From Dyella_A sp035685805 (GTDB lineage: Bacteria > Pseudomonadota > Gammaproteobacteria > Xanthomonadales > Rhodanobacteraceae): 64,000 nucleotides of DNA. Below are positions 41,658 to 51,359 of this stretch, in pieces. Position 1 is the first letter of the stretch, and each line of letters starts with the position of its first letter. The position numbers and the translations under genes were made by a program. The notes under the pieces are model-generated. The model ran no database searches and had not been told where the DNA came from. It saw only the letters and a program-made list of their open reading frames with translations. Where the stretch lies: NCBI RefSeq assembly GCF_035685805.1, contig NZ_DASSAB010000023.1:20440-84439 (forward strand). The letters are read 5' to 3'.

Positions 41658-42716
41658 ATGGGTGAAGGGGACAGCAGCGTGGTGGAAGTGGCCGGACTCA
41701 GCGCAGTGACAACGCCCGCGGCATCGCCGCGGCCGTTTCTCGCTGCCGACGTGGGCGGTACCCACGCGCGCATCGGACTGGTCAGTCGCGAGGCCGGCAC
41801 TGCCCGTCCGGTCAACGTGCATGCCTACCAGCGCTATGCCTGTGCCGAGTGGCCCAGCCTCACTGCGGTGCTGGAAGACTTCGTGGCGCACGTCGCCCCC
41901 GCCGCGCCGATCGAGCAGTGTGCGGTGGCCAGCGCCGGCTACGTGCTGGGCGACGCGATCGTCAACGACAACCTGCCGTGGCCGGTGTCGATCCGCGAGA
42001 TCCGCGAGCGGCTCGGGCTGGCGCAACTGGCGGTGATCAACGACTTCGAGGCGGTGGCCTACGCCACCCAGTTCCTGACCGGTGCCGACACCCTGGGCGT
42101 GATCGACAATGCCGCGCCGGCCGCGGCCGGGCCGGTGCTGGTGATGGGGCCCGGCACCGGGCTGGGCTCGGCGGTGCTGCTGCCGGGCGCGCACGGCCCG
42201 AGCGTGCTGGCGACCGAGGCGGGACAGATCGCGCTGGCGCCGGGCAACGAGCGCGAGATCGCGATCCTGCGCGTGCTGGCGCGCGAGCGCTCGCACGTGT
42301 CGTTCGAACACGCGCTGTCCGGCCCCGGGCTGATCAACCTGTATCGCGCACTGTGCGAATTGAACGGTCGCGTCCCCGCGCTGAGCCTGCCGGCGGAGGT
42401 CACGCGCAGCGCGTTGGATCGTTCCGATCCGGCCGCGGTGGAAGCGCTGGACGTGTTCTGCGGCCTGCTGGGCAGCTTCGTCGGCGACCTGGTGCTGCTG
42501 TACGGCGCGCGTGGCGGCGTGTTTCTGGCCGGCGGCATCCTGCCGCAGATCCGCGAGCTGCTGCTGAAAAGCACCTTTGCCGAGCGCTTCTTCAACAAGG
42601 GCGTGATGCGCGCCTACCTGCAGCAGGTGCCGGTGCGCCTGATGGAGCACGGCCAGCATGGCGTGATCGGCGCGGCGGGGCTGTACCTGGATGGCCATTC
42701 GGTGGCCGTGTCGTGA
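41658..42716 (+). CDS. Glk-family sugar kinase, probable GlcNAc kinase
   Basis: 352 aa from the ATG at 41658; a GTG at 41679 has a better ribosome site (GAAGGGG) and gives 345 aa. ATP-binding LAADVGGTHARIGL near the N-terminus, the sugar-binding NDFEAVAYA and GPGTGLGSAVLLPG, and GGVFLAGGILPQI identify the E. coli Glk fold. The family is glucokinase, but its place in the GlcNAc cluster with a shared operator suggests phosphorylation of imported GlcNAc. The reaction on GlcNAc is inferred. Confidence 0.85.
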   Translation: MGEGDSSVVEVAGLSAVTTPAASPRPFLAADVGGTHARIGLVSREAGTARPVNVHAYQRYACAEWPSLTAVLEDFVAHVAPAAPIEQCAVASAGYVLGDAIVNDNLPWPVSIREIRERLGLAQLAVINDFEAVAYATQFLTGADTLGVIDNAAPAAAGPVLVMGPGTGLGSAVLLPGAHGPSVLATEAGQIALAPGNEREIAILRVLARERSHVSFEHALSGPGLINLYRALCELNGRVPALSLPAEVTRSALDRSDPAAVEALDVFCGLLGSFVGDLVLLYGARGGVFLAGGILPQIRELLLKSTFAERFFNKGVMRAYLQQVPVRLMEHGQHGVIGAAGLYLDGHSVAVS

Positions 42717-42869
42717 CCCGCGCGCACGCCCGCAACGATTCGATGTTCCCGAAACGCAACACCCACGCAGCTGTTGTTCCACACCACCGGGCATCTGCCC
42801 AGCAACTTCACCGGTCGCGGTAGCACGACACAACATCCGTTGCCGACTTGCCTCTGAGGGGAGGACACC

Positions 42870-45560
42870 ATGTCACATCGCAAGACACTGTTAGCCGCGA
42901 GCATCGTCGCCAGCCTGTGCTTCGCCGGCACACTGCAGGCGCAGAACGCCACCCAGGACAACGCACCGCGCCGGGAGAAGCCCAAGGAACTGGCGACCAT
43001 CACCGTCACCGGCATCCGCGACAGCGAGGCCGAGTCGCTGGCGCTGAAGAAGGACGCCGCCTCGCACGTGGAGATCGTCACCGCCGAGGACATCGGCAAG
43101 CTGCCGGCCAAGAACGTGGCCGACACGTTGCAGCGCCTGCCGGGCGTCAACATCAGCTCGTCCAGCGCCAGCGAAGGCGGCTTCGACGAGAGCGACCGGG
43201 TGAGCCTGCGCGGCACCAACCCCAGCCTCACCCAGACGCTGGTCAACGGACACAACATCGGCACCGGCGACTGGTTCGTGCTGAGCCAGGTGCAGACCGT
43301 GGGCCGCAGCGTCAGCTACAGCCTGCTGCCGTCGGAGGTGGTCAGCCAGGTGGTGGTGCACAAGACGTCCGAGGCGAGCATCGTCGAGGGCGGCGCGGCC
43401 GGCTCGGTCGACATCATCACGCGCAAGCCGCTGGAGTTCGCCAAGACCTACACCGCCGAGGCGTCCATCGGCGGCGTCTACGCCGACCTGCCCGGCACCA
43501 CCAAGCCGCAGTTCAGCGGCCTGTTCAACTACAAGAACGACGCCAACACCATGGGCATCCTGGTGCAGGGCTTCTATGAGAAGCGCAGCCTGCAGCGCAA
43601 CGGCCAGGAGGTCGTGGGCGGCTACAACCCGACCACACTCGACGGCCAGACCGTTTACTACCCCAACGAGATCGGCTCGACGCTGTTCACCCAGACGCGT
43701 GAGCGCAAGGGTGGCGTGATCGACTTCGAGATCAAGCCGACCGACAACCTCACGCTCGACCTCAACGGCTTCTACTCCAAGCTGAAGGCCGACAACTTCA
43801 ACCGCAACTACATGTTGTGGACCAGCAGCGCGCTGGGCGGCGGCGGCGTGCTGACCGCCAACTCGATCCAGAATGGTGTGGTCACTAGCGGTTCGGTCAC
43901 CGGCGGCACCGGCTCGTACGGCGTGTACGACCAGATTTCCCGTCCGGGCGCGGCGTCGGAGTCGAAGTACCTGGCCCTGAGCGCCGACTGGCGGGTCACC
44001 GACCATCTGGGCCTGAAGGGCCAGATCGGCACCACCCGCGGCACCGGCTCCAGCCCGACCCAGGACGTCATCGAGCTCGGCACCAACGTCGGCGCCGGCG
44101 GCAGCTGGGACATCCGCGGCCTGGGCAAGCCGATCAACTGGACGATGGGCGGCGACAACAGCACGCCATCGGCGATCAACCCCTCGGCCGGCTGGATCTT
44201 CGGCGGCCAGGGCATCAAGGTGAAGGACAAGGAAGACTGGGCCCAGTTCGATGGCGAGCTCGACTTCGACGACGGCGCGCTGACCTCGCTGGAGTTCGGC
44301 GCCCGCTACGCCAAGCACGAGCGCGGCAACCCGTTCGAGGTGGCGCAGGGCCCGGCGGGCGACTGGACCAACCTGGCGAACTACCCGACCAGCTGGTCGA
44401 ACTACCCGGGCGATTTCAACGGTTCGCTCGGCGGCAGCTTCCCGTCCAACATCTGGTACTACTCGCCCGGCCAGCTGGCTGACTTCGACTCGAAGTTCAC
44501 CAATCGTGACCCGGTCGCACGGCTGTACTTCAACGACATCTACAAGGTGCAGGAGAAGGACTCCGCCGCCTACGTGCAGATGAACTTCCAGTCCGGCATC
44601 GTCAGCGGCAACGTCGGCGTGCGCTACGTCAAGACCAAGGAAAACATCGGCTACACCAGCACCGCGCCCGATGCCGAGGCCACCACGGTAAGCGGTCCGA
44701 TCACTGGCTCGGCGTTCGGCACCTATTACTGGAACACCTACGAGCACAGCTACGACAAGTTCCTGCCCAGCGCGAACCTGAAGTTCGACATCAACGACGA
44801 ATGGGTCGCGCGCTTCGCCGCCTCGCAGACGATGACTCGGCCGGACTACTCGGCGCTGGCCGGCTATGTCTCCGCCGACGACCTCACCCACACCGGCAGC
44901 GGTGGCAATCCCAAGCTGCGTCCGCTGATCTCGAGCAACTTCGACGCGGCGGTGGAGTGGTACTTCGCCCCGCGCGGCCTGCTGTCGGCCGGCGTCTATG
45001 CGATGAACCTGAAGGACTACGTCAACTTCGGCAACGAAGTGCGCACCTTCAAGGACATCCAGGCGAGCACCAACGCCGGCCAAGACGTCTTCGCCGACTA
45101 CCTGATCAGCGTGCCGAAGAACACCAATGGCCAGGTGCGAGGGCTGGAGCTGAACTACATCCAGCCGATCGGTGAGAACTTCGGCGTGCAGGCGAACTAC
45201 ACCTACGCCGATGGTCACGCCACCGGCGACCAGCCGCTGCAGGGCACCTCGAAGAACACCTACAACGTGTCGGGCTACTTCGAGAACAAGCGCTTCAACG
45301 CCCGCATCAGCTACACCTACCGCTCGGAGTTCTACGCGGGCGTGAGTCGCACCGACAACTTCTACCAGCAGGGCATCGGCAACCTGGCGGCCTCGTTCGG
45401 CGTGCAGCTGACCGACTGGATGTCGCTGTCGGTGGACGCGATGAACCTCAACGATCCCAAGCTCCGCTACTACGTCAAGAGCGACGCGATCGGCAAGCTG
45501 CCCCACGCGACCTACGTCAACGGCCGCCAGTACTACGTGAACCTGCGCTTCAAGCTCTGA
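42870..45560 (+). CDS. TonB-dependent receptor for GlcNAc/chitin oligosaccharides
   Basis: 896 aa. Signal peptide to about residue 24 (GTLQAQ). The plug has ATITVTGIRDSEAESLALKKDA and LPAKNVADTLQRLPGVNI, the style of the large carbohydrate receptors of xanthomonads. The barrel ends in YYVNLRFKL. GAGGGGAGGACACC precedes the ATG. Co-location with the GH20 hexosaminidase and nag genes suggests uptake of chitooligosaccharides. It has no STN domain. A strong terminator follows. Confidence 0.88.
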   Translation: MSHRKTLLAASIVASLCFAGTLQAQNATQDNAPRREKPKELATITVTGIRDSEAESLALKKDAASHVEIVTAEDIGKLPAKNVADTLQRLPGVNISSSSASEGGFDESDRVSLRGTNPSLTQTLVNGHNIGTGDWFVLSQVQTVGRSVSYSLLPSEVVSQVVVHKTSEASIVEGGAAGSVDIITRKPLEFAKTYTAEASIGGVYADLPGTTKPQFSGLFNYKNDANTMGILVQGFYEKRSLQRNGQEVVGGYNPTTLDGQTVYYPNEIGSTLFTQTRERKGGVIDFEIKPTDNLTLDLNGFYSKLKADNFNRNYMLWTSSALGGGGVLTANSIQNGVVTSGSVTGGTGSYGVYDQISRPGAASESKYLALSADWRVTDHLGLKGQIGTTRGTGSSPTQDVIELGTNVGAGGSWDIRGLGKPINWTMGGDNSTPSAINPSAGWIFGGQGIKVKDKEDWAQFDGELDFDDGALTSLEFGARYAKHERGNPFEVAQGPAGDWTNLANYPTSWSNYPGDFNGSLGGSFPSNIWYYSPGQLADFDSKFTNRDPVARLYFNDIYKVQEKDSAAYVQMNFQSGIVSGNVGVRYVKTKENIGYTSTAPDAEATTVSGPITGSAFGTYYWNTYEHSYDKFLPSANLKFDINDEWVARFAASQTMTRPDYSALAGYVSADDLTHTGSGGNPKLRPLISSNFDAAVEWYFAPRGLLSAGVYAMNLKDYVNFGNEVRTFKDIQASTNAGQDVFADYLISVPKNTNGQVRGLELNYIQPIGENFGVQANYTYADGHATGDQPLQGTSKNTYNVSGYFENKRFNARISYTYRSEFYAGVSRTDNFYQQGIGNLAASFGVQLTDWMSLSVDAMNLNDPKLRYYVKSDAIGKLPHATYVNGRQYYVNLRFKL

Positions 45561-45634
45561 CGCGTCTGTCGCGCCGCCGACTCGACCCCGGCGGCGCGGG
45601 CGGCACCGGCCATGGACGGCCACTTTTCCTCCCC

Positions 45635-45665
45635 GCGGGTCCGGAGATCGGGCCCGCTTTTTTTT
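45635..45665 (+). terminator. Rho-independent terminator after the receptor gene
   Basis: GCGGGTCC - GGAGATC - GGGCCCGC forms an eight-pair stem followed by eight T residues, 75 bases after the receptor stop. Some read-through must supply the hexosaminidase unless that has its own promoter. Confidence 0.9.
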
Positions 45666-45718
45666 GCGCGCGCATGGCAGCATCCACCGTGTACCCGCCC
45701 GCCGAACAGGAGACCCGC

Positions 45719-48061
45719 ATGCGTTGTCGCCCCCCGCCGCTGATGCGGCTCGCCGCCTGCCTTGTCACGCTGACCCTGGCTGCCTGTGCTGCTGCGCCAT
45801 CGACACCAGACGTGGCGGCCGCGGCACCGCGGGACCGGGCGCCGCTGTCGCTGATTCCGCAGGTGGCACAGCTTGAACCTCGCCCCGGCGCGTGGACGCC
45901 GCAGCACGCCACACCGCTGCAGTTCGCTGCGGGCGATGCCGGCGCAGACGCCGCCGCGCGCTGGCTGGCGACAGCCGTGCACGAAAGCCGCGGCCTCGGC
46001 TTCGTGGTGGCGGACACGTCTCCGGTCGATGGGCCGGCCATCCGCTTCGTGCGCGATGCGTCCGTCACCGCCGACGAGGGCTACCGGCTGGAGATCGACC
46101 CCCGCGGCGCGCAGATCCGCGCGCGCACCGATGCCGGCCTGTTCTACGGCGCGGTCACGCTGTGGCAGGTGATCACCTCGCGCCCGGCGGGCGCTCCGCT
46201 GCCTGCGCTGGCGATCAAAGACGCACCGCGCTTCGGCTGGCGCGGCCTGATGCTCGATTCGGTGCGTCACATGCAGACCACCGCCGAGATCCGCACGCTG
46301 ATCGACCAGATGGCGCGGCACAAGCTCAACGTGCTGCACTGGCACCTGGTCGACGATCAGGGCTGGCGCATCCCGATCGCGCGCTATCCCCGGTTCACCC
46401 GTATCGGTGCCTGGCGCACGCCACCGCACGCCGGTCGCTACGGCGAGCCGCTGCGCTACGGCGGCTTCTACACCCGCGAGGACATCCGCGCGCTGGTGGC
46501 ATACGCCGCGGCGCGGCACATCACCATCGTGCCGGAGATCGACCTGCCCGGGCACGCCACCGCGGCGGTCGCTTCGTACCCCCGCCTCGGCGTCACCGGC
46601 AAGCGCGTGGCGGTGTCGTCCGACTGGGGTGTGAACACCACGTTGTACGACCCGAGCCCGGCCACCATCACCATGATGGAGCAGGTGCTGGACGAGGTGA
46701 TGGCGCTGTTCCCGTCGCGCTACATCCATCTGGGCGGCGACGAGGCGGTGAAGGACCAGTGGCAGGCGTCGAAGAAGGTCCAGAGGCAGATGCGCCGCCT
46801 CGGCCTGAAGGACGAAGAAGCCCTGCAAGGCTGGATGATGGGCCAGCTCGGCGACTACCTCGCCCGCCACGATCGCCGCATGATCGGCTGGGACGAGATC
46901 CTCGACGGCCACGTGCCGGCTACCGCCACCGTGATGTCGTGGCGCGGCAGCAAGGGCGCGGTGACCGCCGCCCGCAAGGGTCACGACGTGGTGCTGTCGC
47001 CCGCGCCGGACCTGTACTTCGACCAGCTGCAGAGCGCGCGCGCCGACGAGACCACCGGTCGCCTGCCGGTGAAATCGCTGGCAGACATCTACGCCTTCGA
47101 GCCGGTGCCCGCGGAGCTCACGCCGGGCGAGGCAAACCACGTGCTGGGTGCGCAGGCCAATGTGTGGACCGAGCACATGCCCAGCTTCGCGCACGTCGAA
47201 CACGCGGTGTTCCCGCGCCTGGACGCGCTGGCCGAGGTCGACTGGACGCCGGTCGCCCGCCGCGACTGGAGCGACTTCCTGACCCGCCTGCCGACGCAGC
47301 TGGCGCGCTATCACGCTGCCGGCATCGGGTATGCCGACAGCGCCTTTGCGCCAGAAATCGCCATCGATGCCGACGCCGCGCTGGCCAGCGGAAAAGCCAC
47401 CGTCACCCTGACCAACCAGGCCCGCCACGGCACGCTGTACTACACGCTCGACGGCAGCGAACCCACGGCGTCGTCGGCGCGCTACCACGCGCCGTTCGAG
47501 GTGCGCCTGCCGGTCACCGTGCGCGCCGCCGCGTTTGCGGCCGACGGCAGCGCACTGGCCGCAACGCGCTCGCGCCGGTTCGATCGCGCCGCGCTGCTCA
47601 CGCGCCAGGGCAGCGAGCTGGTCAACTGCCCCGGTAGCGGCTTTCGCCTGCGCGTGCAGCCCGAAGCCGATGCCATCGCGCTGGCGCCGGTGTACACGCT
47701 GCCGTTGTTCAACAGCTGCCAGCAATGGCCGGCCGCACCGCTGGACGGCATCACCGCCTTGCGTGTGACGCTGCAGCGGCTGCCCAACAACTACGCCCTC
47801 GCACACGAGGCAAAACTGGTCGTGCAACACCCGCGTGCCACGCCGTTCGGCGAGTTGGTGGCGCACGTGGATAGCTGCGAGGGGCCCGTGGTGGCGCGCT
47901 GGACGCTGCCCGATCCGGCCCACGCGCCGCGCTCACAGGCATTCCACGCCGGTATCGTGCCGATCACCGGCCGCCACGATCTGTGCTTCGTCATCACCGC
48001 GCCCACCAAGGGGCCGTTGCATGCGTTCGACCGGGTCGAGCTGGGGGAGGGCATGCCGTGA
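45719..48061 (+). CDS. Beta-N-acetylhexosaminidase, GH20, lipoprotein
   Basis: 780 aa from the ATG at 45719 (CAGGAGA upstream), which begins a lipoprotein signal with lipobox LAAC. An N-terminal GH20b domain is followed by the catalytic barrel with FGWRGLMLDSVRHM, VLHWHLVDDQGWRI, VPEIDLPGHATAA and the catalytic Asp-Glu pair in HLGGDEAV. The C-terminal region has a chitobiase-like appended domain (GTLYYTLDGSEPT) and further beta-rich sequence. It releases terminal GlcNAc from chitooligosaccharides in the periplasm or at the outer membrane. Confidence 0.93.
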   Translation: MRCRPPPLMRLAACLVTLTLAACAAAPSTPDVAAAAPRDRAPLSLIPQVAQLEPRPGAWTPQHATPLQFAAGDAGADAAARWLATAVHESRGLGFVVADTSPVDGPAIRFVRDASVTADEGYRLEIDPRGAQIRARTDAGLFYGAVTLWQVITSRPAGAPLPALAIKDAPRFGWRGLMLDSVRHMQTTAEIRTLIDQMARHKLNVLHWHLVDDQGWRIPIARYPRFTRIGAWRTPPHAGRYGEPLRYGGFYTREDIRALVAYAAARHITIVPEIDLPGHATAAVASYPRLGVTGKRVAVSSDWGVNTTLYDPSPATITMMEQVLDEVMALFPSRYIHLGGDEAVKDQWQASKKVQRQMRRLGLKDEEALQGWMMGQLGDYLARHDRRMIGWDEILDGHVPATATVMSWRGSKGAVTAARKGHDVVLSPAPDLYFDQLQSARADETTGRLPVKSLADIYAFEPVPAELTPGEANHVLGAQANVWTEHMPSFAHVEHAVFPRLDALAEVDWTPVARRDWSDFLTRLPTQLARYHAAGIGYADSAFAPEIAIDADAALASGKATVTLTNQARHGTLYYTLDGSEPTASSARYHAPFEVRLPVTVRAAAFAADGSALAATRSRRFDRAALLTRQGSELVNCPGSGFRLRVQPEADAIALAPVYTLPLFNSCQQWPAAPLDGITALRVTLQRLPNNYALAHEAKLVVQHPRATPFGELVAHVDSCEGPVVARWTLPDPAHAPRSQAFHAGIVPITGRHDLCFVITAPTKGPLHAFDRVELGEGMP

Positions 48062-48161
48062 GGCTGGCGCGGGTGCTCGACGATGCGGCGGATGCGGGCC
48101 TGCCCGCGACAGTCGCCGGGGGATCCCGGCCGCGACCGGAACGTCGGCGCAGGAGGCCGCT

Positions 48162-48254
48162 GTGACGCGAGCCGCGCCTGCGTCCCGCACCGTCGTTGCC
48201 GTCCGACCGGCGCACGCCGGGCCGCCGCATCACCGAGCCGGATCGCGCGCATGA
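48162..48254 (+). CDS. Possible 30-aa coupling peptide before nagX
   Basis: A GTG at 48162 with AGGAGG six bases upstream opens 30 codons, ending in TGA that overlaps the nagX ATG as ATGA. The peptide (begins VTRAAPASRTVV) has no recognisable motif. The very good ribosome site and the overlap suggest translational coupling, but chance in GC-rich DNA is possible. Confidence 0.3.
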   Translation: MTRAAPASRTVVAVRPAHAGPPHHRAGSRA

Positions 48255-49351
48255 CCACCGGCCGTGCCATCCATCCAATCGACCGGCCTCCGTTCCCGCG
48301 CCTCGCCTCGGTCGATGCGCTGCGCGGGCTCACCGTGGCGGCGATGCTGCTGGTCAACGACCCGGGCGACTGGGGCCACGTTTACTGGCCGCTGGAGCAC
48401 GCCCGCTGGAACGGCTGCACGCCGACCGACCTGATCTTTCCGTTCTTCCTGTTCGTCGTCGGCGTGTCGATTGCACTCGCGCTCGGTCCGAAGCGTGAGC
48501 GCGGGGCCGCCCGGGCGCCGCTGTGGCGCGGGGCGATGGTCCGGGCGCTGCGCATTCTTGTGCTCGGCCTGGCGATCAACCTGCTCGCCGCCTGGCTGAT
48601 GCCCGGCGCGCACCTGCGGTTGCCGGGCGTGCTGCAGCGGATCGCGCTGTGCTTCGCCCTCGCGGCGACCTGCGCGCTGTATCTGCGTCCGCGCAGCCAG
48701 CTGGCGCTGATCGTGGCGAGCCTGGTCGGCTATGCGTGGCTGCTGCACCGGGGTGGCATGCTGCCGTGGGAGAACCTGATCAGCCGCAGCGACAGCGCCG
48801 TGTTCGGCCGCTTCGTCTACCAGACCGACCCGGCCACCGGCCGCGGCCACGATCCGGAAGGCCTGCTCGGCACGCTGCCGGCCCTGGCCACCACGCTGCT
48901 GGGGCTGGCAGCGGGCCGCTGGCTGCGCGGCGGACGCGCGCACTGGCTGTGGCCGGCCGGGGTGATCCTGCTGCTGGCCGGCGGCGCGTGGTCGCTGGTG
49001 CTGCCGTTCAACAAGAACCTGTGGACGCCGTCGTTCGTGCTGTGGACTGCCGGCTGGGCCACGCTGGCGCTGGCCGCGTGCCACGTGCTGGTCGACGGGC
49101 GCGGCTGGCCGGCGATCGGCCGGCGCTTCGGCGTCAACGCCATTGCCGCGTACGCCGGCTCCGAGCTGATGCAGATCGTGCTGCCGTCGACGGGGCTGCA
49201 GCAGCGGCTGTACGACGAGGGGCTGGCGCGGGCGCTGGTTCCGCTGGTCGGCCCGTACGGGGCGTCGCTGGCGTGGGCGCTCGGCTTCGTCGCGCTGTGG
49301 TGGCTGATCGTGTGGGCGATGGATCGACGCGCGATCTACCTCAAGCTCTGA
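48251..49351 (+). CDS. nagX: NagX-like multi-helix membrane protein (DUF5009, acyltransferase-related)
   Basis: 366 aa with about ten membrane helices. The N-terminal motif RLASVDALRGLTVAAMLLVNDPG and NGCTPTDLIFPFFLFVVGVS are typical of the DUF5009/heparan N-acetyltransferase-like family. It accompanies nag genes in many xanthomonads and shewanellas. It may import or modify GlcNAc or its oligomers at the inner membrane; the activity is not proven. It follows the hexosaminidase by 189 bases. Confidence 0.85.
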   Translation: MTTGRAIHPIDRPPFPRLASVDALRGLTVAAMLLVNDPGDWGHVYWPLEHARWNGCTPTDLIFPFFLFVVGVSIALALGPKRERGAARAPLWRGAMVRALRILVLGLAINLLAAWLMPGAHLRLPGVLQRIALCFALAATCALYLRPRSQLALIVASLVGYAWLLHRGGMLPWENLISRSDSAVFGRFVYQTDPATGRGHDPEGLLGTLPALATTLLGLAAGRWLRGGRAHWLWPAGVILLLAGGAWSLVLPFNKNLWTPSFVLWTAGWATLALAACHVLVDGRGWPAIGRRFGVNAIAAYAGSELMQIVLPSTGLQQRLYDEGLARALVPLVGPYGASLAWALGFVALWWLIVWAMDRRAIYLKL

Positions 49352-49418
49352 CGCTGGCGGCCGGATTTGCGCTCGCTCGCTATCATCGACGACCCCACCC
49401 GTTCCCGAGGAGTCGACG

Positions 49419-51179
49419 ATGAACCGTTTGCCGCCCGTGCTGTGCCGCGCGCTGTGCTGCGCCGGCAGCGCCGTGCTGCTGGCCGGCTGCGCCGGTGCCG
49501 CCACCGTGCCCGCTGCCGCCACGCCGCACGCGGACGCCGCCGCGACCATTGAGGTGCCGGCGATCGCGCGCCCGGCCGGCGAAACACCCGCGTGGTGGTT
49601 CCGCGCCGGCGCGGCACAGGCCGCCGCGGCCAGCGCCCAGGCCCATGCCGGCGGCCAGCGCGCGAAGAACGTCATCGTGTTCCTCGGCGACGGCATGAGC
49701 CTGCCGACGATCGCCGCCGCCCACGTGCTCGCCGGCCAGCGCGCCGGTGTCGACGGCGAAAGCTACCGGCTGAGCTTCGAGCAGTTTCCCTTCAGCGCAC
49801 TCAGCCGCACCTACGAGACCGACCAGCAGACGCCGGACTCGGCCGGCACCATGACCGCGATCATGACCGGCGTGAAGACGCGCGCCGGTTTCATCGGCGT
49901 ATCGCAGCAGCCGCGCCGCCAGGACTGCGCCGGCAGCCGCGGCCAGGAGCTGGTGACCGCGCTGGAGCTGGCCGCCGCGTCGGGCATGGCCACCGGCGCG
50001 GTGAGCACCGCGCGGATCACCCACGCCACCCCGGCGGCCACCTACGGCCACCTGCCCGAGCGCAACTGGGAGGTCGACGCCGAGCTCACCGCCGACGCCA
50101 GGGCGCAGGGGTGCAAGGACTTCGCCGCGCAGCTGGTGGACTTCCCGGGCGCGGGGCTGACCGTGGCGATGGGCGGCGGCCGTACCGAATTCCTGCCCGC
50201 CGGTGCGGTCGATCCGGAGTACACCACCGCGGTCGGACGCCGGCTCGACGGGCGCAACCTCGTTGCCGAATGGTCGGCCAGACACCCGCAGGGACGCTAC
50301 GTGTGGAACCAGCGCCAGCTCGACGCGCTGAACCTGGCGCACACGCCGCAGCTGCTGGGCCTGTTCGAGCCCTCGCACATGAACTACGAGCACGAGCGTC
50401 CGCACGATGCGGCGGGCGAGCCGAGCCTGGCGCAGATGACCACCGCCGCGATCGACGTGCTCAAGCAGAACCCGAACGGGTTCTTCCTGATGGTCGAGGG
50501 CGGCCGCATCGATCACGCGCTGCACGCCGGCAATGCGTACCGCGCACTGGACGAAACCATCGCCTTGGCCGAGGCGGTGAAGGCGGCGCAGGCCGCCACC
50601 AACCCGGCCGACACGCTGATCGTGGTCACCGCCGACCACAGCCACACGATGACCTTCGCCGGCTACCCGCGCCGCGGCAATCCCATCCTGGGCAAGGTGC
50701 ACGGCGCCACCAGCAGTTACGACGAGGAGAGCGCACCGGGGCTGGCCACCGACGCCACCGGGCTGCCGTACACCACGCTCGGCTTCGCCAGCGGCCCCGG
50801 CTACATCGGCGCCAGCGACCGCCAGGCCGAGGGCCCCAAGCACTACCCGCACACGCCCAACCAGATCAGCCCTGCCACCCAGGGACGCCCCGACCTCACG
50901 GCCGTGGACACCACCGATCCCGATTACCTGCAGGAAGCCACCGTGCCGCTGAAGTCCGAGACGCACGGCGGCGAGGACGTGGCGATCTTCGCCACCGGAC
51001 CGGGCGCGGCGGCCTTCCATGGCGAGCTGGAGCAGAACGCGATCTTCCATGTCATCGTGCAGCACACCCCGCGACTGCGCACCGAGCTGTGCCGCCTCGG
51101 CAGCTGCAACGCCGCCGGCGTGCCGGTCGACCGTCCGCTGTATTCGCGCTGGCTGCAGCAGGAAGGCGGGGGCAGGTAA
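49419..51179 (+). CDS. Alkaline phosphatase, lipoprotein
   Basis: 586 aa. Lipobox LLAGC (Cys24). PhoA-type metal motifs: VIVFLGDGMS with Asp91, nucleophile Ser141 in TPDSAGTMTAIMTG, VEGGRIDHALHAGNA, and VVTADHSHTMTF. It hydrolyses phosphomonoesters in the periplasm or on the membrane. Length is somewhat above the 450-aa E. coli enzyme, with insertions in the last third. No Pho box was identified upstream; only 67 bases separate it from nagX. Confidence 0.92.
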   Translation: MNRLPPVLCRALCCAGSAVLLAGCAGAATVPAAATPHADAAATIEVPAIARPAGETPAWWFRAGAAQAAAASAQAHAGGQRAKNVIVFLGDGMSLPTIAAAHVLAGQRAGVDGESYRLSFEQFPFSALSRTYETDQQTPDSAGTMTAIMTGVKTRAGFIGVSQQPRRQDCAGSRGQELVTALELAAASGMATGAVSTARITHATPAATYGHLPERNWEVDAELTADARAQGCKDFAAQLVDFPGAGLTVAMGGGRTEFLPAGAVDPEYTTAVGRRLDGRNLVAEWSARHPQGRYVWNQRQLDALNLAHTPQLLGLFEPSHMNYEHERPHDAAGEPSLAQMTTAAIDVLKQNPNGFFLMVEGGRIDHALHAGNAYRALDETIALAEAVKAAQAATNPADTLIVVTADHSHTMTFAGYPRRGNPILGKVHGATSSYDEESAPGLATDATGLPYTTLGFASGPGYIGASDRQAEGPKHYPHTPNQISPATQGRPDLTAVDTTDPDYLQEATVPLKSETHGGEDVAIFATGPGAAAFHGELEQNAIFHVIVQHTPRLRTELCRLGSCNAAGVPVDRPLYSRWLQQEGGGR

Positions 51180-51359
51180 GCGCCGGCCGAACCGCGCGCG
51201 ATGGTGCGACTGGCTCGCAGCGGGGCGCGCGCGGTTCGAACTCATCGCGGGCACCTGGTTCGAGGGCAGGCCCGCTTCCCGCCGGGGGGACAGCTCATCC
51301 CCCGACCCAGCGCGTTTTTGCCGTGAGACCTGCATGAGGGTATTTCCGCTTCCGCAGGG

